DNA from: Dictyophora rubrovolvata
Taxonomy: Eukaryota > Basidiomycota > Agaricomycetes > Phallales > Phallaceae
Assembly: GCA_029959195.1 (NCBI GenBank)
Contig: CP114119.1
Span: 1,984,001-2,048,000 of the forward strand
Direction: 5' to 3'
DNA length: 64,000 nucleotides
Positions 14,044 through 26,987 of this stretch are shown piece after piece; the stretch's first letter is position 1, and every line of letters begins with the position of its first letter. The translations under genes and the position numbers were made by a program. The notes beneath the pieces are model-generated. The model did not search any database, had not been told where the DNA came from, and saw only the letters and a list, made by a program, of their open reading frames with translations.

Positions 14044-15293
14044 ATGTCTCTTGCAAGATTCATTCAAGGACATGTTTCGTTTGCAAGCGTGCCATCCTCT
14101 TTGCAACGCTATGAACCGGGTCTCACCCCTCTCTCGACGTGGTCTGCTGTTCTAACTGCCCTCGTCACGTATCTGGCTGTTGTTTTGGGAGGCCGAGAAA
14201 TTATGCGTTCTCGCTCGCCTATGAAATTAACGTTTTTGTTCCAACTTCACAATATTCTATTGAGCTTGGGGAGTTTTGTGTTACTCCTTCTGATAGTAGA
14301 AGAAATAGTGCCCATTATTTACAACCACGGCATATTTCATAGCATCTGTGGATACGATGCTTGGACATCAGTAAGTATTTACTCTTTCTTCCCTTTCTTT
14401 TTTTTTGCAATTTGAGTCTAGTCTTACATGTAACGTTAGAAACTCGAGGTTTACTATATGATCAATTATTACATCAAATACGTGGAGTTGATTGATACGG
14501 TTTTCTTGTTCTTGAAGAAGAAACCTTTGGGTTAGTGCACAAAGCGGACATATCGTTTTTCTGCTGAAGACACTCGTAGCCTTCCTTCATGTTTTCCATC
14601 ATTCGGCCACGGCCCTACTTTGTTTCACTCAGTTGAATGGCCGTACTAGTGTGGTATGCATATTCAATACTTTTCAAAGATAGCGGAATACAACGCAAAT
14701 CAACAGTCTTGGGTTCCTATCGTGCTGAACCTTACCGTTCACGTTTTCATGTGTATGAATACTCCCTGTCTTGACTGTTGTTCCTGTGCTAACATCCGCT
14801 AGATTACTACTACTACGCGACCGCCGGTGGCAGGAGAATCTGGGTAACTGTTTATTTTCATTCGGCTATGCTGTTTATTGATGATCTTTGTAGTGGAAAA
14901 AGTACCTTACAACTATGCAGATCACTCAGTTTGTTATCGATCTCTTTGCGATTTACTTCGCCAGTCAGTGAACTGCTTTCCATCGTGCTTCAATTGTCCT
15001 GACAATGTCCATATACAGCCTATAATTACTTTGCTTCTGCATATTCAAGCCTTCCAGTATTTGGTACATGTTCTGGCTCTCCAGCAGCTGCTATCTTCGG
15101 CTGCAGCTTGTTAACCAGCTATCTTTTCTTGTTCATCTCGTTTTACAAAACAACGTACAGATCTCGCGGGGATAAAAGCAAGAAACCTGCTGTTGAACAT
15201 ACAAATGGAAAAGCCATCAAGTAAGTGATATCCTTGATACGGATGTTCTCAGACATTGCTGAGTGTTTTATTAGTGGTCACAAGCCGGAATAG
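14044..15293 (+). CDS. ELO-family very-long-chain fatty acid elongase
   Basis: A 3-ketoacyl-CoA synthase of the ELO (GNS1/SUR4) family. It performs the condensing step of microsomal fatty acid elongation in the ER membrane, using malonyl-CoA. Eight exons join cleanly in phase (14044-14370, 14440-14530, 14580-14653, 14707-14752, 14803-14843, 14894-14963, 15019-15220, 15275-15293), giving 289 residues, a normal length. Visible family marks are the KLEVYYMINYYIKYVELIDT block, the catalytic histidine box HVFHHSATALL with the following LCFTQLNG, and YYYYATAGG. Several hydrophobic helices flank these. The C-terminus is basic (SRGDKSKKPAVEH) and ends HKPE, with lysine-rich character like ER-retained elongases. 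The histidine box HVFHH fits the fungal saturated/monounsaturated acyl group, but substrate length cannot be read. A TTG codon upstream at 13993 is not used as the start; the ATG at 14044 is. Confidence 0.93.
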
Positions 15294-15631
15294 GTAGATA
15301 TTTTCCATCGTTATGGGTCGAGGGGAAGTCCTTTTTCTTTGCACAGAACAAATACAGGACGTTGGGGACATCTATTGAGACGGAGCCCTCGGGAGAGTCC
15401 AACGTCGTTATCTTTTAATGCCACTACAATCGTTCCGACGGAGTTCTCTTAAAAAGTAGACAATAATTAATAAACTTTTTGTATACCCGGAGATGACAAC
15501 GATTGTGTGATACAAATGTGCTCATATCCTCAGGGCAGGGCGCTTGTTGCGGTCTAGCTCATTAAAGGCATGATTATATTAGCGAGCCGGAGGGGCGCCT
15601 TCCCCCTTGGTCTTCTTTCCCCTGCATCTTC
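15294..15631. other. Intergenic between elongase and RasGAP
   Basis: This 338-base spacer contains the elongase 3' end and the RasGAP promoter. I see no gene and no clear motif. Confidence 0.5.
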
Positions 15632-18600
15632 ATGTCGTCCGGATGGGTGTCTGTCCCGCAACGCAGCACACCTCTCAGAGAGTTCGAGACGATTGCCGAA
15701 CTGTGGTTGCCCAACAAAACCGTAAGTTCGTTTTCGAATATCCGCAAAGTACGTGTGCCATTCGATTTATGATCTCAACTCATTCATCTTCTCTCAGCTC
15801 CAGTCCTCACAACAGCGAAAGAAGAATAATGACAAACGTGACTCACTAGCTCAGATTGGCAGCATTGGTGATAGCAGTCCCAGGAAATTGCGAGGTATTT
15901 GTTGTCTTCACTGCCGGAATGCGATGAGAGTGACTGATTGGCGTTTTAGAAAAGTCTAGCTGGCTTGCAATGTCTAAAGTTACGTCTATAAATGAGGGTC
16001 AATGGATACGGGTGCGATGCAGTCTTACGGAAATGCATGAGAGGGAATGCAGGCTAACAATTATCGGAGACAAGGCTCGTAGCGTTCAGCACTATTGAAT
16101 TATCATTGCAATTCTTATTAAGACTTCTTATGTCGTTTAGGAAACTCTTCAGCATTCTCTCAATGTTCGACTTCTTCGTACCACCGACATGCGTTTGACC
16201 GATCGTTCATTATTTTTCCGAAATGATTGTCTCAGCATACACGCTCCGCAAAGTGCATTCATGCCACATTCGCCTTCTCTGCAGAACCTCGTTTCTTCTG
16301 ATATAGATCGTCGACGAAAGAATGGCAAATCTTCTTTAGTTGGCTCCCTGCTAGAACCTATCTATCTTTCCTTCGACAGCAGAGATGCTGTCAATTGTTG
16401 GATCGCGCTCTTACGTTCTTATGCCCTCCCTGAAATCTATGGTTGTGAGAAAACTCCAGGGGGACTGTTTCGTTTGTGGCGACAGGTCTCGTTGACCGTG
16501 ATGCACGCGAAGAATATTGGATTTAACAAGAAGCCAATCTCCACGGAAACCAATCTTTCGTCAGCTCAATCTCTTGATCCCGATCCTAATCAGAGTTCAC
16601 AAGATGCGAATGTTGATTCCCAAATGTTTTGCGAAATTTATTACGACAATATAATCATGGGCCGTACCATATACCAAAAGGGTCAATCGGGCGTTGACCC
16701 AGACCCCACTGCTTGGACATGGTGGGAAACCTTCGTCCTTTCTGACCTCCCCCCTTTTGGAGTCTTAGATGTACGAATATTTCGGTTCAGAAAAACCGCT
16801 AAACCTGCTTTAGTCGGTCGCGTTGAGATCTCTCTGTCGCATTATAAACGTGGCCATTTGATGGAAGGCTGGTTTCCCGTAATGACGGCTGTTAACAATG
16901 GAAGTGGCGTTCAAAACGGCAACCTACGTTTGAAGATCCACGTGGACGAGTAATTCAATCATGTTTCTTCATCATATCTTTATCTCTAATCGATGTATTT
17001 TAGGGAAGTTATTTTGCCATCTGAGGCCTATTCCAGTATGACGGTCGTATGTTAATGCCTTCGGGAGGTGTGCTTCTACTGAGTCAATGTTAACAGATGC
17101 TGGATCAACACAATTGTCTAGACCTTTTGGGCGAATTGGATCAGCGCATTCATCTCAAAGGTGTATCATATCATATGTTATCTCTTGCCGTAGGAAGAAG
17201 CACTTTTGTAAATGACATCCTTGATCTGGCGGAAAGAGAAGTTCAAAACGCACCCAGTGGTACGTTCTATTAAATGACAGCTCGTCTCACTTTGATGGTC
17301 TTCCTATAGCCAATACCTTATTTCGCGGAAACAGCGTCTTTACCAAGACAGTTGAGCAAGCGATGTCATTCTTTGGCCGTTCTTTTCTCGAGGCCAGTGT
17401 CGGTCCATCTATAGCAGAATTATGCTCGGAACGTGTTGAGCTGGAAACTGACCCTTCTCGCAATACTCGAGGACCAAAAGATGTAGAACAAAGTGTCAGG
17501 CAGCTTCATGTCTGGTGCATGAAGTTTTGGAGTAATATTTACAATGCACGGGATCAATGTCCTCCGTGAGTTTTTCGGTATCATGACTAACATATTATCT
17601 TATAGTCTCGGTAGTGAGCTACGTCGATTATTTCAATCCATTCGTGAGCTTGTCGAACGTCGTTTTGCAAATGACGATGATACTTCAAATCTTAAATGGC
17701 AGAGTGTCTCTGCGTTTTGTTTCCTACGGCTGATTGTTCCCGCAATTCTTCACCCCCATCTTTGGGGCTTGCATCCTGGTAAGGCTACTTCGCCCAGACA
17801 TTCATAACATGTATTCATATGGATCAGGTCTTCCTTCACCTCCGTTACAGCGAAGTCTAACTTTAATTGCCAAAGCCTTACAAAGTCTCGCGAATCTTTC
17901 GGTGCGAGTTTTTTGTCTGTTTTGCGCGCTTAATTGACGATCGTCTGTAGAAAGAAAAGAAAGAATCACATATGCAAGGTGTCTCGAATTTTTTAGAACA
18001 AGTAAGTCTCCAGTATTGCAAACGGAGTGTTTTTATATCGGTGCTTTCAGAACCGAGAGATGATGATCGACTATATAAACCAAATATCAAACCCCGTTTC
18101 TGAACGTACTCTTCTCGATGCCTCCGGCAAATATGACCGGTGAGTAGAGAATTAGTAGATTTAGAGAAGCGTTCACAGAAGTGCATTTAGATTATCCATT
18201 ATCCATTCTTTGAGAGACCTGCGAGAGAGTACGAAAATTACTATGCCCCTATTCAGCGAATCGATACCCATTTTCCCATATTTTCTTGATATCCCCAAAC
18301 ATTTGGCCGTATTATCTTCAGCTGTGATTCGTCAAGCAAGCTTGGGTTACAGATCGGCTGGCCGATCACTAGGTGTTGGCCAAGAATCTCTAGTCGAAGA
18401 ATTTACGCTGAAATGCTTTGGAATTGAATCGAGGATTATCCAATCCATCGATACTCTTACAAGTTACCAGAGTCATCCTCGACATTACCAATCTACTTCC
18501 AGTCAGCGATCCAGCAGTCCCTCCTCTCCAGATGGTCATAGTATGCAGAACACCACGCAACCGCATCAAACTCAGCTAGAGGAAGAACTTCGAACTAATT

Positions 18601-18986
18601 GTGATGCAAATGGAAAGGCACCGATCCGCCAACGTAGTCGAGCATCCTCCAAACGACCATCGACCGCGCCTGCTATCTCCGGTGAGGTACCACTGCACCC
18701 ATCCCTCTCTTCACCAGCAACAGCACCTTATTGCGGTACGTCCGACGGCAGTGCGTCAACTTCGCCACCAATGTCTCCTGTCGGTCGGATGTTCAACAAT
18801 CCTGAAATTGTGGAACAATCCAGCGTAGCAACGCCTCTAGCCATCGGTAATAAAACGACTCCAACCGTATTAAGACGGACGATGTCACAACAACTAGATC
18901 CTCAAGAGATTGAGGCCATTGAAGATGTTGCCAAACGACGGAAGAAATTTCTTCCGGCATTTTTAGCACGTGCTCCGAAGCAATAG
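15632..18986 (+). CDS. PH-C2-RasGAP protein (BUD2/SynGAP-like architecture)
   Basis: A GTPase-activating protein for a Ras-family small GTPase. The ATG at 15632 gives MSSGWVSVPQRSTPLREF. A PH-like region follows (about 15970-16450, ending AVNCWIALLRSYALPE), then a C2 domain (about 16480-16950: RLWRQVSLTVMHAKNIGF, then GVLDVRIFRF), then the RasGAP domain (about 17100-18190). The RasGAP domain contains the arginine-finger motif NTLFRGNSVFTK and the second signature AFCFLRLIVPAILHPHL. After the catalytic domain comes a Ser/Thr/Pro-rich tail of over 200 residues ending FLARAPKQ. PH-C2-RasGAP order is shared by yeast Bud2 (acting on Rsr1/Bud1) and animal SynGAP-type proteins. A polarity role is therefore likely, but the GTPase partner is inferred. 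The frame is intact throughout. Confidence 0.88.
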
Positions 18987-19082
18987 CAATAAATAGTGTA
19001 TTGGTATATTAATGTAAAATCGATAGGTTAATTATTTTTATCATAATACACGAGGTCAATGTAGTCCCAGACATCAAAGATT

Positions 19083-22000
19083 TCATGGCGAACTCGACTC
19101 GACGCCCAACGAGTCTCTCAGTCGCTGTAACACTTCCATTGCAACCTCCTCCGACGTGCTGCGAACAGTGATTCGGCAAAGCTAAGGAAATGTTATGACG
19201 GTCAGTGAGAAAAGTTGTATACGCACCTTAGCTTCCCTATTTGGCTCTACACGAACGAGGCATCCAACCTTACCAGCCATACTGGTGTGTAAAACTGCAG
19301 CCCCAACCATGTTGACGGGGTTTGAATCAAGGTCGTCGAGTATAGCAAGCCTATGCCCGCCCAGTACTTTTCGGTTCCTTGCGATATCAATATGCCCACT
19401 ACTGTCTAAAGAAATAGGAAATATTCGCTGAGCTTCTCGAGGCGGACCACCAATCAACTTCCATCGCTCGAAAAAATCACCCGCGCCCAGCTTGACGGGA
19501 TCAAGAAATTTTGTTATTATGATTGGAAGTCGAATCGCGAGACTTTGATGAGATCCAGCGATGAAAGACACCGTTAATATAGGAGGCGTTTTGAAGAACT
19601 TTTTGCACTCTACTTGTAACAACTGCTGTGTTTGAGCGCGAGGGCTAACAACATTCGGGGGTATTTTAGCGAATGAAAGTGATAGCGCATCTGGATCATC
19701 CGACGCCGCTGTTACAGTGAAGGACGTGAGCGGTGCGGTAACTTTGTTACCGAAATATATGGCAACCCGCCCTAAATGACCATGATATTCCGTTTTGACT
19801 CCCATTTGTATTTGAATATCCTCGTATAATATACCTTCATTGGAAGAACATAGCTTTTCGAACCAGCGGTCAACCCCTGGCCCCTGAAGCACAGATGCAG
19901 CTATTGTTGATTTCGCAGGATTGGCAGAGTCTGTGCCGGTCGGGCTTGATAAGTCGAGTCCGGCCAAATCATTCATGATGTCTGAGTGACCTTCTTGCCC
20001 GGTGGATGTATCGTTGGATGCTGGAGGCGCCGTCCCCCGACGAGTAGCTTCACGATCCATATTGGCTTCTTTACCACCGATAATCCACGTCCGCTTGTCT
20101 CCTGTATCACCGTGCTTGCGGTTCATACGAGAAACTAAGGTGGACTCCCGAGGAGGGAAAGGGGGCATTTCCTCGCATATGTTCTGGAGTAATTCGTCTT
20201 CCTCTGGACGATTAGCCAAGGCATAGTATTCACATGCACGTTGCTGTAGTTCAGAGTCCAATACATATCGATACCGCTCGAAAACACCGACGAGATGACT
20301 CTTTATTTCCGGGAATACGTTCACCCACTTGATGTAGGTAGAAAGGAGTAAAGCGCGAGTTGGGGCCGAGCAAAATTGTGATTTAGAATGTAACGCTATG
20401 AACTGTTCGTAAGGGCTATAACCAGGCTCATTGCCTATAAGATGACCATATTCGCCAAGTATATAGCCTTACGGAAGGCTGAGTACATCTCACGGAAAAA
20501 GTGATGCGAGGCTTACCACCAATCTTTATTAAACTTTCATGGGCAGTCGGGGATTTAAGATGCGCAAAGATTGCTTTAGCGGCATACTCTTGGAGGTCTT
20601 CGGTGTTCGTAGTAATCTGCACCACCCGATACCAAACCTCGTCTCCCACATGGTCTCCAGCAGCGCTAATTAGTTGAAGGATGGTATCGACATACCATTT
20701 ATAGGATGTGGCAAATTTTTCGGTACAAATGGCAATCTTTAGAACCAATTCCTCTCTAAGAGCGTAATCCGCGATCCGAAGATACCGCAAGAGTTCATCG
20801 ACTACAGTTTCTGCATTATCCACGTCGCACATACTATATAACAAGTCGAGAGCGCGGCGCCGAACGCTAATGTCCTTATCGCGTAAAGATAATAGAATTG
20901 TCTTTTGTTGTCGTTTTATAGGCGCCAAGGAATCCGCTCTGGCGGCGAGATGTGCCATAGTATCCAAACCCAGGTAGCGAACATTAGTTTCTTTTGATAA
21001 TATAAACCGCGCTAACAGATTGGCAGACACGGTGACGAGCGGTGAAGTAGTATCTAAGTGAATAGCGAGCGAGATAGCTTCAAATAAGACGGCGTTCGAC
21101 GCATTTCCCTGTTGAATATTTTTGACCTGTTCTGATCCCGCTGTTTCCATAATGGTCTTTAGGACATTATTGAGGGTATTTCTAATAGTCACGTCCTCTA
21201 AAGTGTAGATATAAGTTGTAAGTTCGGCATGTGTAGGTAGGACGCACCGGATGGCGGATAATATTGTAATAAACGGAGAAGTTTCACTTGCAACCAAGGT
21301 GATGGCACTCTATAATAAGCGTATGTAGCGGTATATTCGTGATCAACGACAAGCTAGTACATGAAAATGTATAATGCAGTTAGAGTATTTGACATGAATT
21401 AGACATGAATTACACGCACTTTATGTAGCCTATCTACCGCCTTTTGGCAACATAAAGCGTAAGCCTCCAGGTGATCTTGTGCCAATGCCATTACGAGGCT
21501 AGTTACTGAAACCACAACTCCCTGAGAATGATAAGTGACGATAACTGAAAGCGAATGTCATTATTACCAAATCCTCATCGTCCATTATGGAAATAATTCT
21601 CAAGGCCCACTCCTCAGCAGGTATCACATCGGGATGCTTACGATACAGTCGTAATAATGTTAGCGCAGCCTTCTTTTTAACAAAGCTTTGTGATATTCTG
21701 ATAGAAAATTTTAGATAAAAAATAATAGATACACAAAATCAGCCTACGGGGAAATTAGCAATCGATGTACGTCCTCCGCTAATGCCTCGGCCATTTCACT
21801 CCCACCTACGTTGGCAATGGCATGAAGAGCTAAACAATTACTTATTTCATTGTTTTCATCTAGGTCTTTGCGTATGGAATTTACGACAAGGCGAAGAAAG
21901 TCGGAATTCTCGTGCATTAAGAGTGTAACAGCGAGGTAGCCCTAAATCCAAATCCAGTTCAAGTCGAGTACTAGATAGAATAAAAAACGCACTATTTGCT

Positions 22001-22407
22001 TCTCGCTGTACTTGTTGCTTGAGATAAGGTTAACTGCTTCCATATGTCCTACATCAACCTTATATCCAAGGATGTATGTGAAGATTATCTTTGCGACATA
22101 TCTTATTTGAGAGCACGTATCGTTAGCGCAGGTTACTTTAACAAATATAAGTTGATTACTTTTTCTTTTGATACCCATCCAAGTTACCATCTGAAGGAAC
22201 AGTAAGCGACACAGTATGCATTAGATGAGAGAACAAACCTTTAAACTTTTTGCGGATATTTGCCATTTCCTTGTTGATTCGCTTTTCTTCAAGCTCACGA
22301 ACTCGAGCTCCCCGAATATCAGCAATAAACTGACAAAGTTAATGCATGTACGGGCAAACGCGTTGAAGTAAGCACACCTGGGTAAGGCCTCGCATGGAGG
22401 ACGCCAT
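19083..22407 (-). CDS. APL3: AP-2 adaptor complex large subunit alpha
   Basis: The alpha-adaptin of AP-2 selects cargo and binds PI(4,5)P2 at clathrin-coated pits on the plasma membrane. The start at 22407 gives [10 protein letters not shown], then [20 protein letters not shown] in the second exon, the near-invariant N-terminus of the family. The trunk block [19 protein letters not shown] lies near 22050-21960. HEAT-like repeats fill 21.9-20.4 kb. A hinge follows with the acidic-Ser stretch [13 protein letters not shown]. The ear (appendage) domain occupies about 19.9-19.1 kb ([33 protein letters not shown]). The last exon ([20 protein letters not shown]) ends with TGA at 19083-19085. About nine introns. 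Length and order are as expected and no defect was seen. Confidence 0.94.
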
Positions 22408-22871
22408 GGTTAAAAATTAGACAATTTTAATGAGATAATTGAAGGTAAGGTTCAATTCAGAAAGTGTTAGAGACGAATCTCGACTGAATTAAGTATGAAG
22501 TCGTTCTGATTTAACGTTTACTGTGACGAATTCTCAGACCTCGACTCGGTCACAACTCAAGAATCGAGACTGGGTTCGGCCGACCCCCTTCACTTCGAGA
22601 CTTGGTCTCGGCAATCCACGTGACATTGCGGTGCATATTAACATTAAACGGACACTGAAAGAATCACGAGGAACGGACGGACAAGCTGAAGAATTTCCCA
22701 GGAATATAGTATTTATTCTCTTACTGTAAGCATTAGTTCGTTATTGAAATAAGATAGGTTATAATCTACAAATCATGGTGGACACCCTCTAAAAGATGAC
22801 ACCAAAAACACTAGTTTTTTTGAAGTATGCTAGAACGGTAGTACGTGGAGTGAGGCAGGGATGTATAATCG
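22408..22871. other. Intergenic, AP-2 alpha promoter
   Basis: A spacer of 464 bases between the helicase stop and the AP-2 alpha start, both on the minus strand. A plus-strand frame at 22523-22729 shows no family character. Nothing else is recognisable. Confidence 0.5.
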
Positions 22872-25800
22872 CTAGCTACTTAATGTTTTCCTCAGATTTA
22901 AGTAGTCTCCGAACAAGAGCAATGACTTACGACCCAACTCTAGGGGAAACCCTTCTGACAGAGGTCTAAGCGATCGACCCTTAGGTAAAGAACCTGCCTT
23001 TTCCGAATTGAATTTGTCCAAAATGCGAACCAGGTCCCGAGTGAGGAAGTCCAGCTCCTGCATTTCAGTGGTACTAAGTCTGGCTTGATCCAGCTCGTCC
23101 TTGCCATATATACTTTCATCCAGGGACTCCTGTGAGCCACCTCGTGAGGATGTATTGGAAAACGTGCCTTGTTGTTTCCTTGCGGAGTGGTTAATCCCTT
23201 CGTAGACTCGAAGCATGCATTGATCCGTCAATAACCTGACCTGAAGAATACTTTCAAGAGCTTCTTGAGGTCCCACAATTGGAACCCAGCCGTCGCACTC
23301 TAGGCCTTGTCGGGTAGCTTGTAAATGATAAGCACCGAATAATATGTAATGTAGGCTATCAATCTGCGAAGTTCCAACCAGAAAAGGAGCAGGATTTGTT
23401 GAATTCTTCGTGGTTACAGTCTGTCGCTGTTCAGTAAATGCCATGATCTGACGATTTTGAAATGACTCGTCTTCTGCGTCATTAAGCCTTGAGCTGTTAA
23501 TGGACGAAGAGTGTACAATCGTCATCTAACATGATGAATTAGAAATTGATTTTGATGGGGGATAAGTCACAAACTTTATCTTTTGCTGTCCTAAAGATCT
23601 TTCCTGAGGACTGAACTGCATATTTTGGCTGCAAGGCAAAAGTAACCAAGGCACTTAGAAGTGGTATGGATTGACTATTGGTTGTTAACTGAAAAGGGAT
23701 GTATGTACGATTGGTGGCCACGTTGACAAGTTCACCGCCAGCTGAAACATCAATAATACCTGCATTATAAAGCGCTTGAAGAAGGTGACCCTTCAGTCGG
23801 TCTATTGCATGGAGGGCGCTTTTGGATAAGAAATTTTGGATGCAAAAACGATTTGCCTGGTTATAATCACCCTGGCTTCCAAGTTTCGCCCAGGCTTCGT
23901 AGGCAAAAAGCGTGGCCAACACATCTGATTTCACACCGGGAGGAGACCAGCTGTGTTTGACAGTCAAGGCTTCTTTCCGCAAAAGAGGGGGGGACAAAAA
24001 TGGATCACGGTTCTGGAGTATAGCAGCCAAGGCCAATGCTTTATCTAAACATCTGAAAAAGGCCCCGTATAAAAGCAAACGTCCTAGTTGCACGTCGACG
24101 GGCAATTGAAGGAGGATCTTCCCCAATGGCGTCAAGTTTTCGTTTACATCTATCGCCCCTATCTGCTGTAGTTGATGTACCGCCATTACAACACGATCTG
24201 GGTCGGGAGGTTCAATAGCTGCGGCAAGAACTTCATGTAGCCCCAAAGAGGGGAAATTTAAGGCTTTGATGTGCATAACGACATTGCTCAAATCCGCTCG
24301 TTTCATCTCGACCATTTGATAAGGGCTCAACAGGTCCGCTCGAGTTTTGCTGAGTATACCGAAATATTCTCCTGGACGATGCCGTCCAGCTCGTCCTGCG
24401 CGCTGGTTCAAATTGGACGACCCAACCCATGCCGTCACAAGATAAGACATGTATCTCTGGGGATCATAGCGATTTTCTTTGATTTTTGCAGTATCGACGA
24501 CATATACAACATCTGGAATTGTAATAGAGGTTTCCGCGATGTTGGTAGCGAGGATTATACGCCGAACTCCGGGGGCAGGAGGTTCAAAGATTACTTGCTG
24601 CTCTTGAAGTGGTATCGTAGAATGCAATAGATGTATGCTGTAACACGTAGTATCATTGAAGTTTAACCCGAGTGGTCTAGATGTATTCAGGAGAAGACGC
24701 TGAACATTCGTAATGTCTTCCCAGCCGGGCAGAAACACTAATACATGACCTGAGTCTGATTTTTGCAAAACATGGGCAATCGTGAGAGCAACCAAAGGAT
24801 AAGGTATCTCTAGTACATCGTCACGTTCGGAGTCTTTGTCAACTTCATTTCCAAACTCGCGAGCAAGGAATTTGGTAACTGATAATTCTTTGAAAACCCA
24901 TTGTGCAATTTTGTCCTTCTTGAGGTCTTGAATTGTATCATCCAGAAAATACTTGGTAACAGGGAAAGAGCGACCAGGAACCTCGATGACCGGAGCCCGT
25001 TGACCTTGAGAGTCTCGAAAATATTCTTGGAAAAGGGTAGGATCGATCGTAGCACTCATAAGGAGAATTTTCAGAGGCTTATCACGGTTTCGTCTATGTT
25101 CCAAAAAGCGCTTGAGGACGACCAAAAGGAGGTCAGTATCGACATCTCGTTCGTGTACCTCATCAACCACAATGTGAGTGACATTGTCGAGATTTCGGTA
25201 GCCCTCCCCTTCTGAACTTGAAAAGTAGTTTTGCAATCGTTTTAATAATACACCGGTTGTACAGAATGTAATTGACCCGTTGTCATCAGGGGGTTTTGAT
25301 TCGAAACGAGCTTGATATCCAATACTGCTTCTTGAACCAAGAGTTTCTCCGCGTTCATTGGCGACACGATGTGCGACACTTATAGCGGCGATGCGGCGAG
25401 GTTGTGTACAAATGACATTGCAACGTGCACCCTCACCAAGTTCAATTGCTTCGTCAAGGATGAGCTGAGGAATCTGCGTAGTTTTTCCCGAACCAGTGGC
25501 GGCCATGCATATGGTGACGTCATTGGTAGCAATTTGGGATAATATACTTTGGCTTTGCTTGGTCACAGGCAAAGACTCTCTTTGCGATCTAATAGAGGCA
25601 AATGAAGGATCCGTTTGATAAGTAGTTAGTCTATTCCTTAGGATCTCGGATTTGGCGTTATAATAACGAGCCGGTCGTACAGGTCTTGTATGATATTTCG
25701 TAGTGGGTACATGAGGCCCCTGGGATGATGCTTCGTTGTCGGGCTGGGACCTATTGCGATACAACGAACTGTTTCGAATATCTCTGCATAGCGCATCCAT

Positions 25801-26952
25801 GTCGTTATGAAGCGTTCTGCTCAAGTTAAATGGTACTTTTGGAGCAAACCCAAGGTCGATACCGTTTTTCTCAGCTTCCAAAAATGCTGGCCAAAGGTCC
25901 GCATCGCATCCATCAAGGTACCTTACGACATCAAAGTATGCGGCAACTTGAGCATTTTTTTTAGTAGAACCTAATCCAATGCCAATCCGTCGTCCAGTAA
26001 CGGTTATGACAGCTTGCCAGCTATTTCCACCTTTTACATCCATTGGTTCGAATGAAATATCGGCTCGTCCTAAACGGAACCGGTCGCAGTAGTACCCCAT
26101 GAAAGCCCGAGCCCTTTCATACGTAACTTCGGACTTATCTGCGAGTAGAATGAAAGATTCTGGGTCGATAACCGAAGGTGCACGGGATTTCAAAAATGCG
26201 GGGAGACGGGATTCTAATTTTTCAGAAGAACGAGGGACGGGTACCTGAGAGAACACTGAAAGGATACTTCTTGAAAACGGATATGATACTTACTGCTCCT
26301 CGCCTTACAAGCTGAAAATACGCCGATAATGCAGCCATGTGCTCGGCTTCTGACTTAGTGAGCGAATCACCGACAGCGATTATAGAGGAATTTCTGAGAT
26401 AGAGTATACATCTAAACCGGAATGAGCTATTCATCCGAAAATACCAGGAGCTCTAATTACTCACCTATGATACGACATGCCATTTTTATTGAAAGATATT
26501 TGACGAATAGTCATTTCGTTGTAGAATGTACCCCAAACCAGATTTTTAGGATTGTCTATATTCTTCTGGGTCACATACGCATCCCCAGGATAATATAGAG
26601 ATGCGATGTAGGCCAAATCATGGAAATCTTCTGAAATAGCTTCCAAAGCGACCTCCGATTCCTGGAACTCGTAGGACGGAATGCTCTCCATGGAACTCCA
26701 TGCTGTGGCGCCACGTCCTTTTTTCTGTGAGCTGGTCGGCTTTCTAGCCAAAGCCTGTGTTGAGTACATTTTCAGTTCTGTTCTTGTAAGCTTTTTAGGA
26801 TAAGAATTCTCCAATAAATATTTGGTAACGGAACGACAATGGAATGGTCTCTTTTGAGGCACCAGTCTTTGGATCAAGGGAGTCGACGGCGAACGAGGGA
26901 CCGAGTACATGAAGAATCGCCTGTTACTTGAGACATTGAAAGACCAGTTCAT
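22872..26952 (-). CDS. DEAH-box RNA helicase with dsRNA-binding-like domain (DHX9/DHX36/DHX30 type), probably mitochondrial
   Basis: A superfamily 2 helicase that unwinds RNA with ATP. The N-terminus from 26952 (MNWSFNVSSNRRFFMYSVPR, then SPSTPLIQRLVPQKRPFHCR) is rich in Arg, Ser and Lys and has no acidic residue for about 45 positions, like a mitochondrial presequence. A dsRBD-like segment follows (RARAFMGYYCDRFRLGRADI, AVITVTGRRIGIGLGSTKKN). The helicase core shows GSGKTTQIPQ (motif I), TQPRRIAAISVAHRVA (Ia), DEVHERD (II), SATID (III), VFLPGWEDI (IV), ATNIAETSITI (V) and NQRAGRAGR (VI). The winged-helix/ratchet and OB-fold C-terminus runs through CDLSPIKINF and SSSINS to the stop at 22872. 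The large central exon is 26256-23539. The ATG lies only 35 bases after the stop of the upstream gene. ATGs at 26910 and further in are alternative starts that would still leave basic leader sequence. Confidence 0.88.
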
Positions 26953-26987
26953 ATAATGCCAGTCGTCTCCTTGATACAGTGTTCAGC

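Noticed and set aside
22523-22729. Plus-strand 68-residue frame upstream of AP-2 alpha
   Set aside because: Low-complexity composition, no family match, and it lies in the expected promoter.
24271-25215. Plus-strand open frames opposite the DEAH helicase
   Set aside because: They are antisense to the helicase core motifs and have no protein character.
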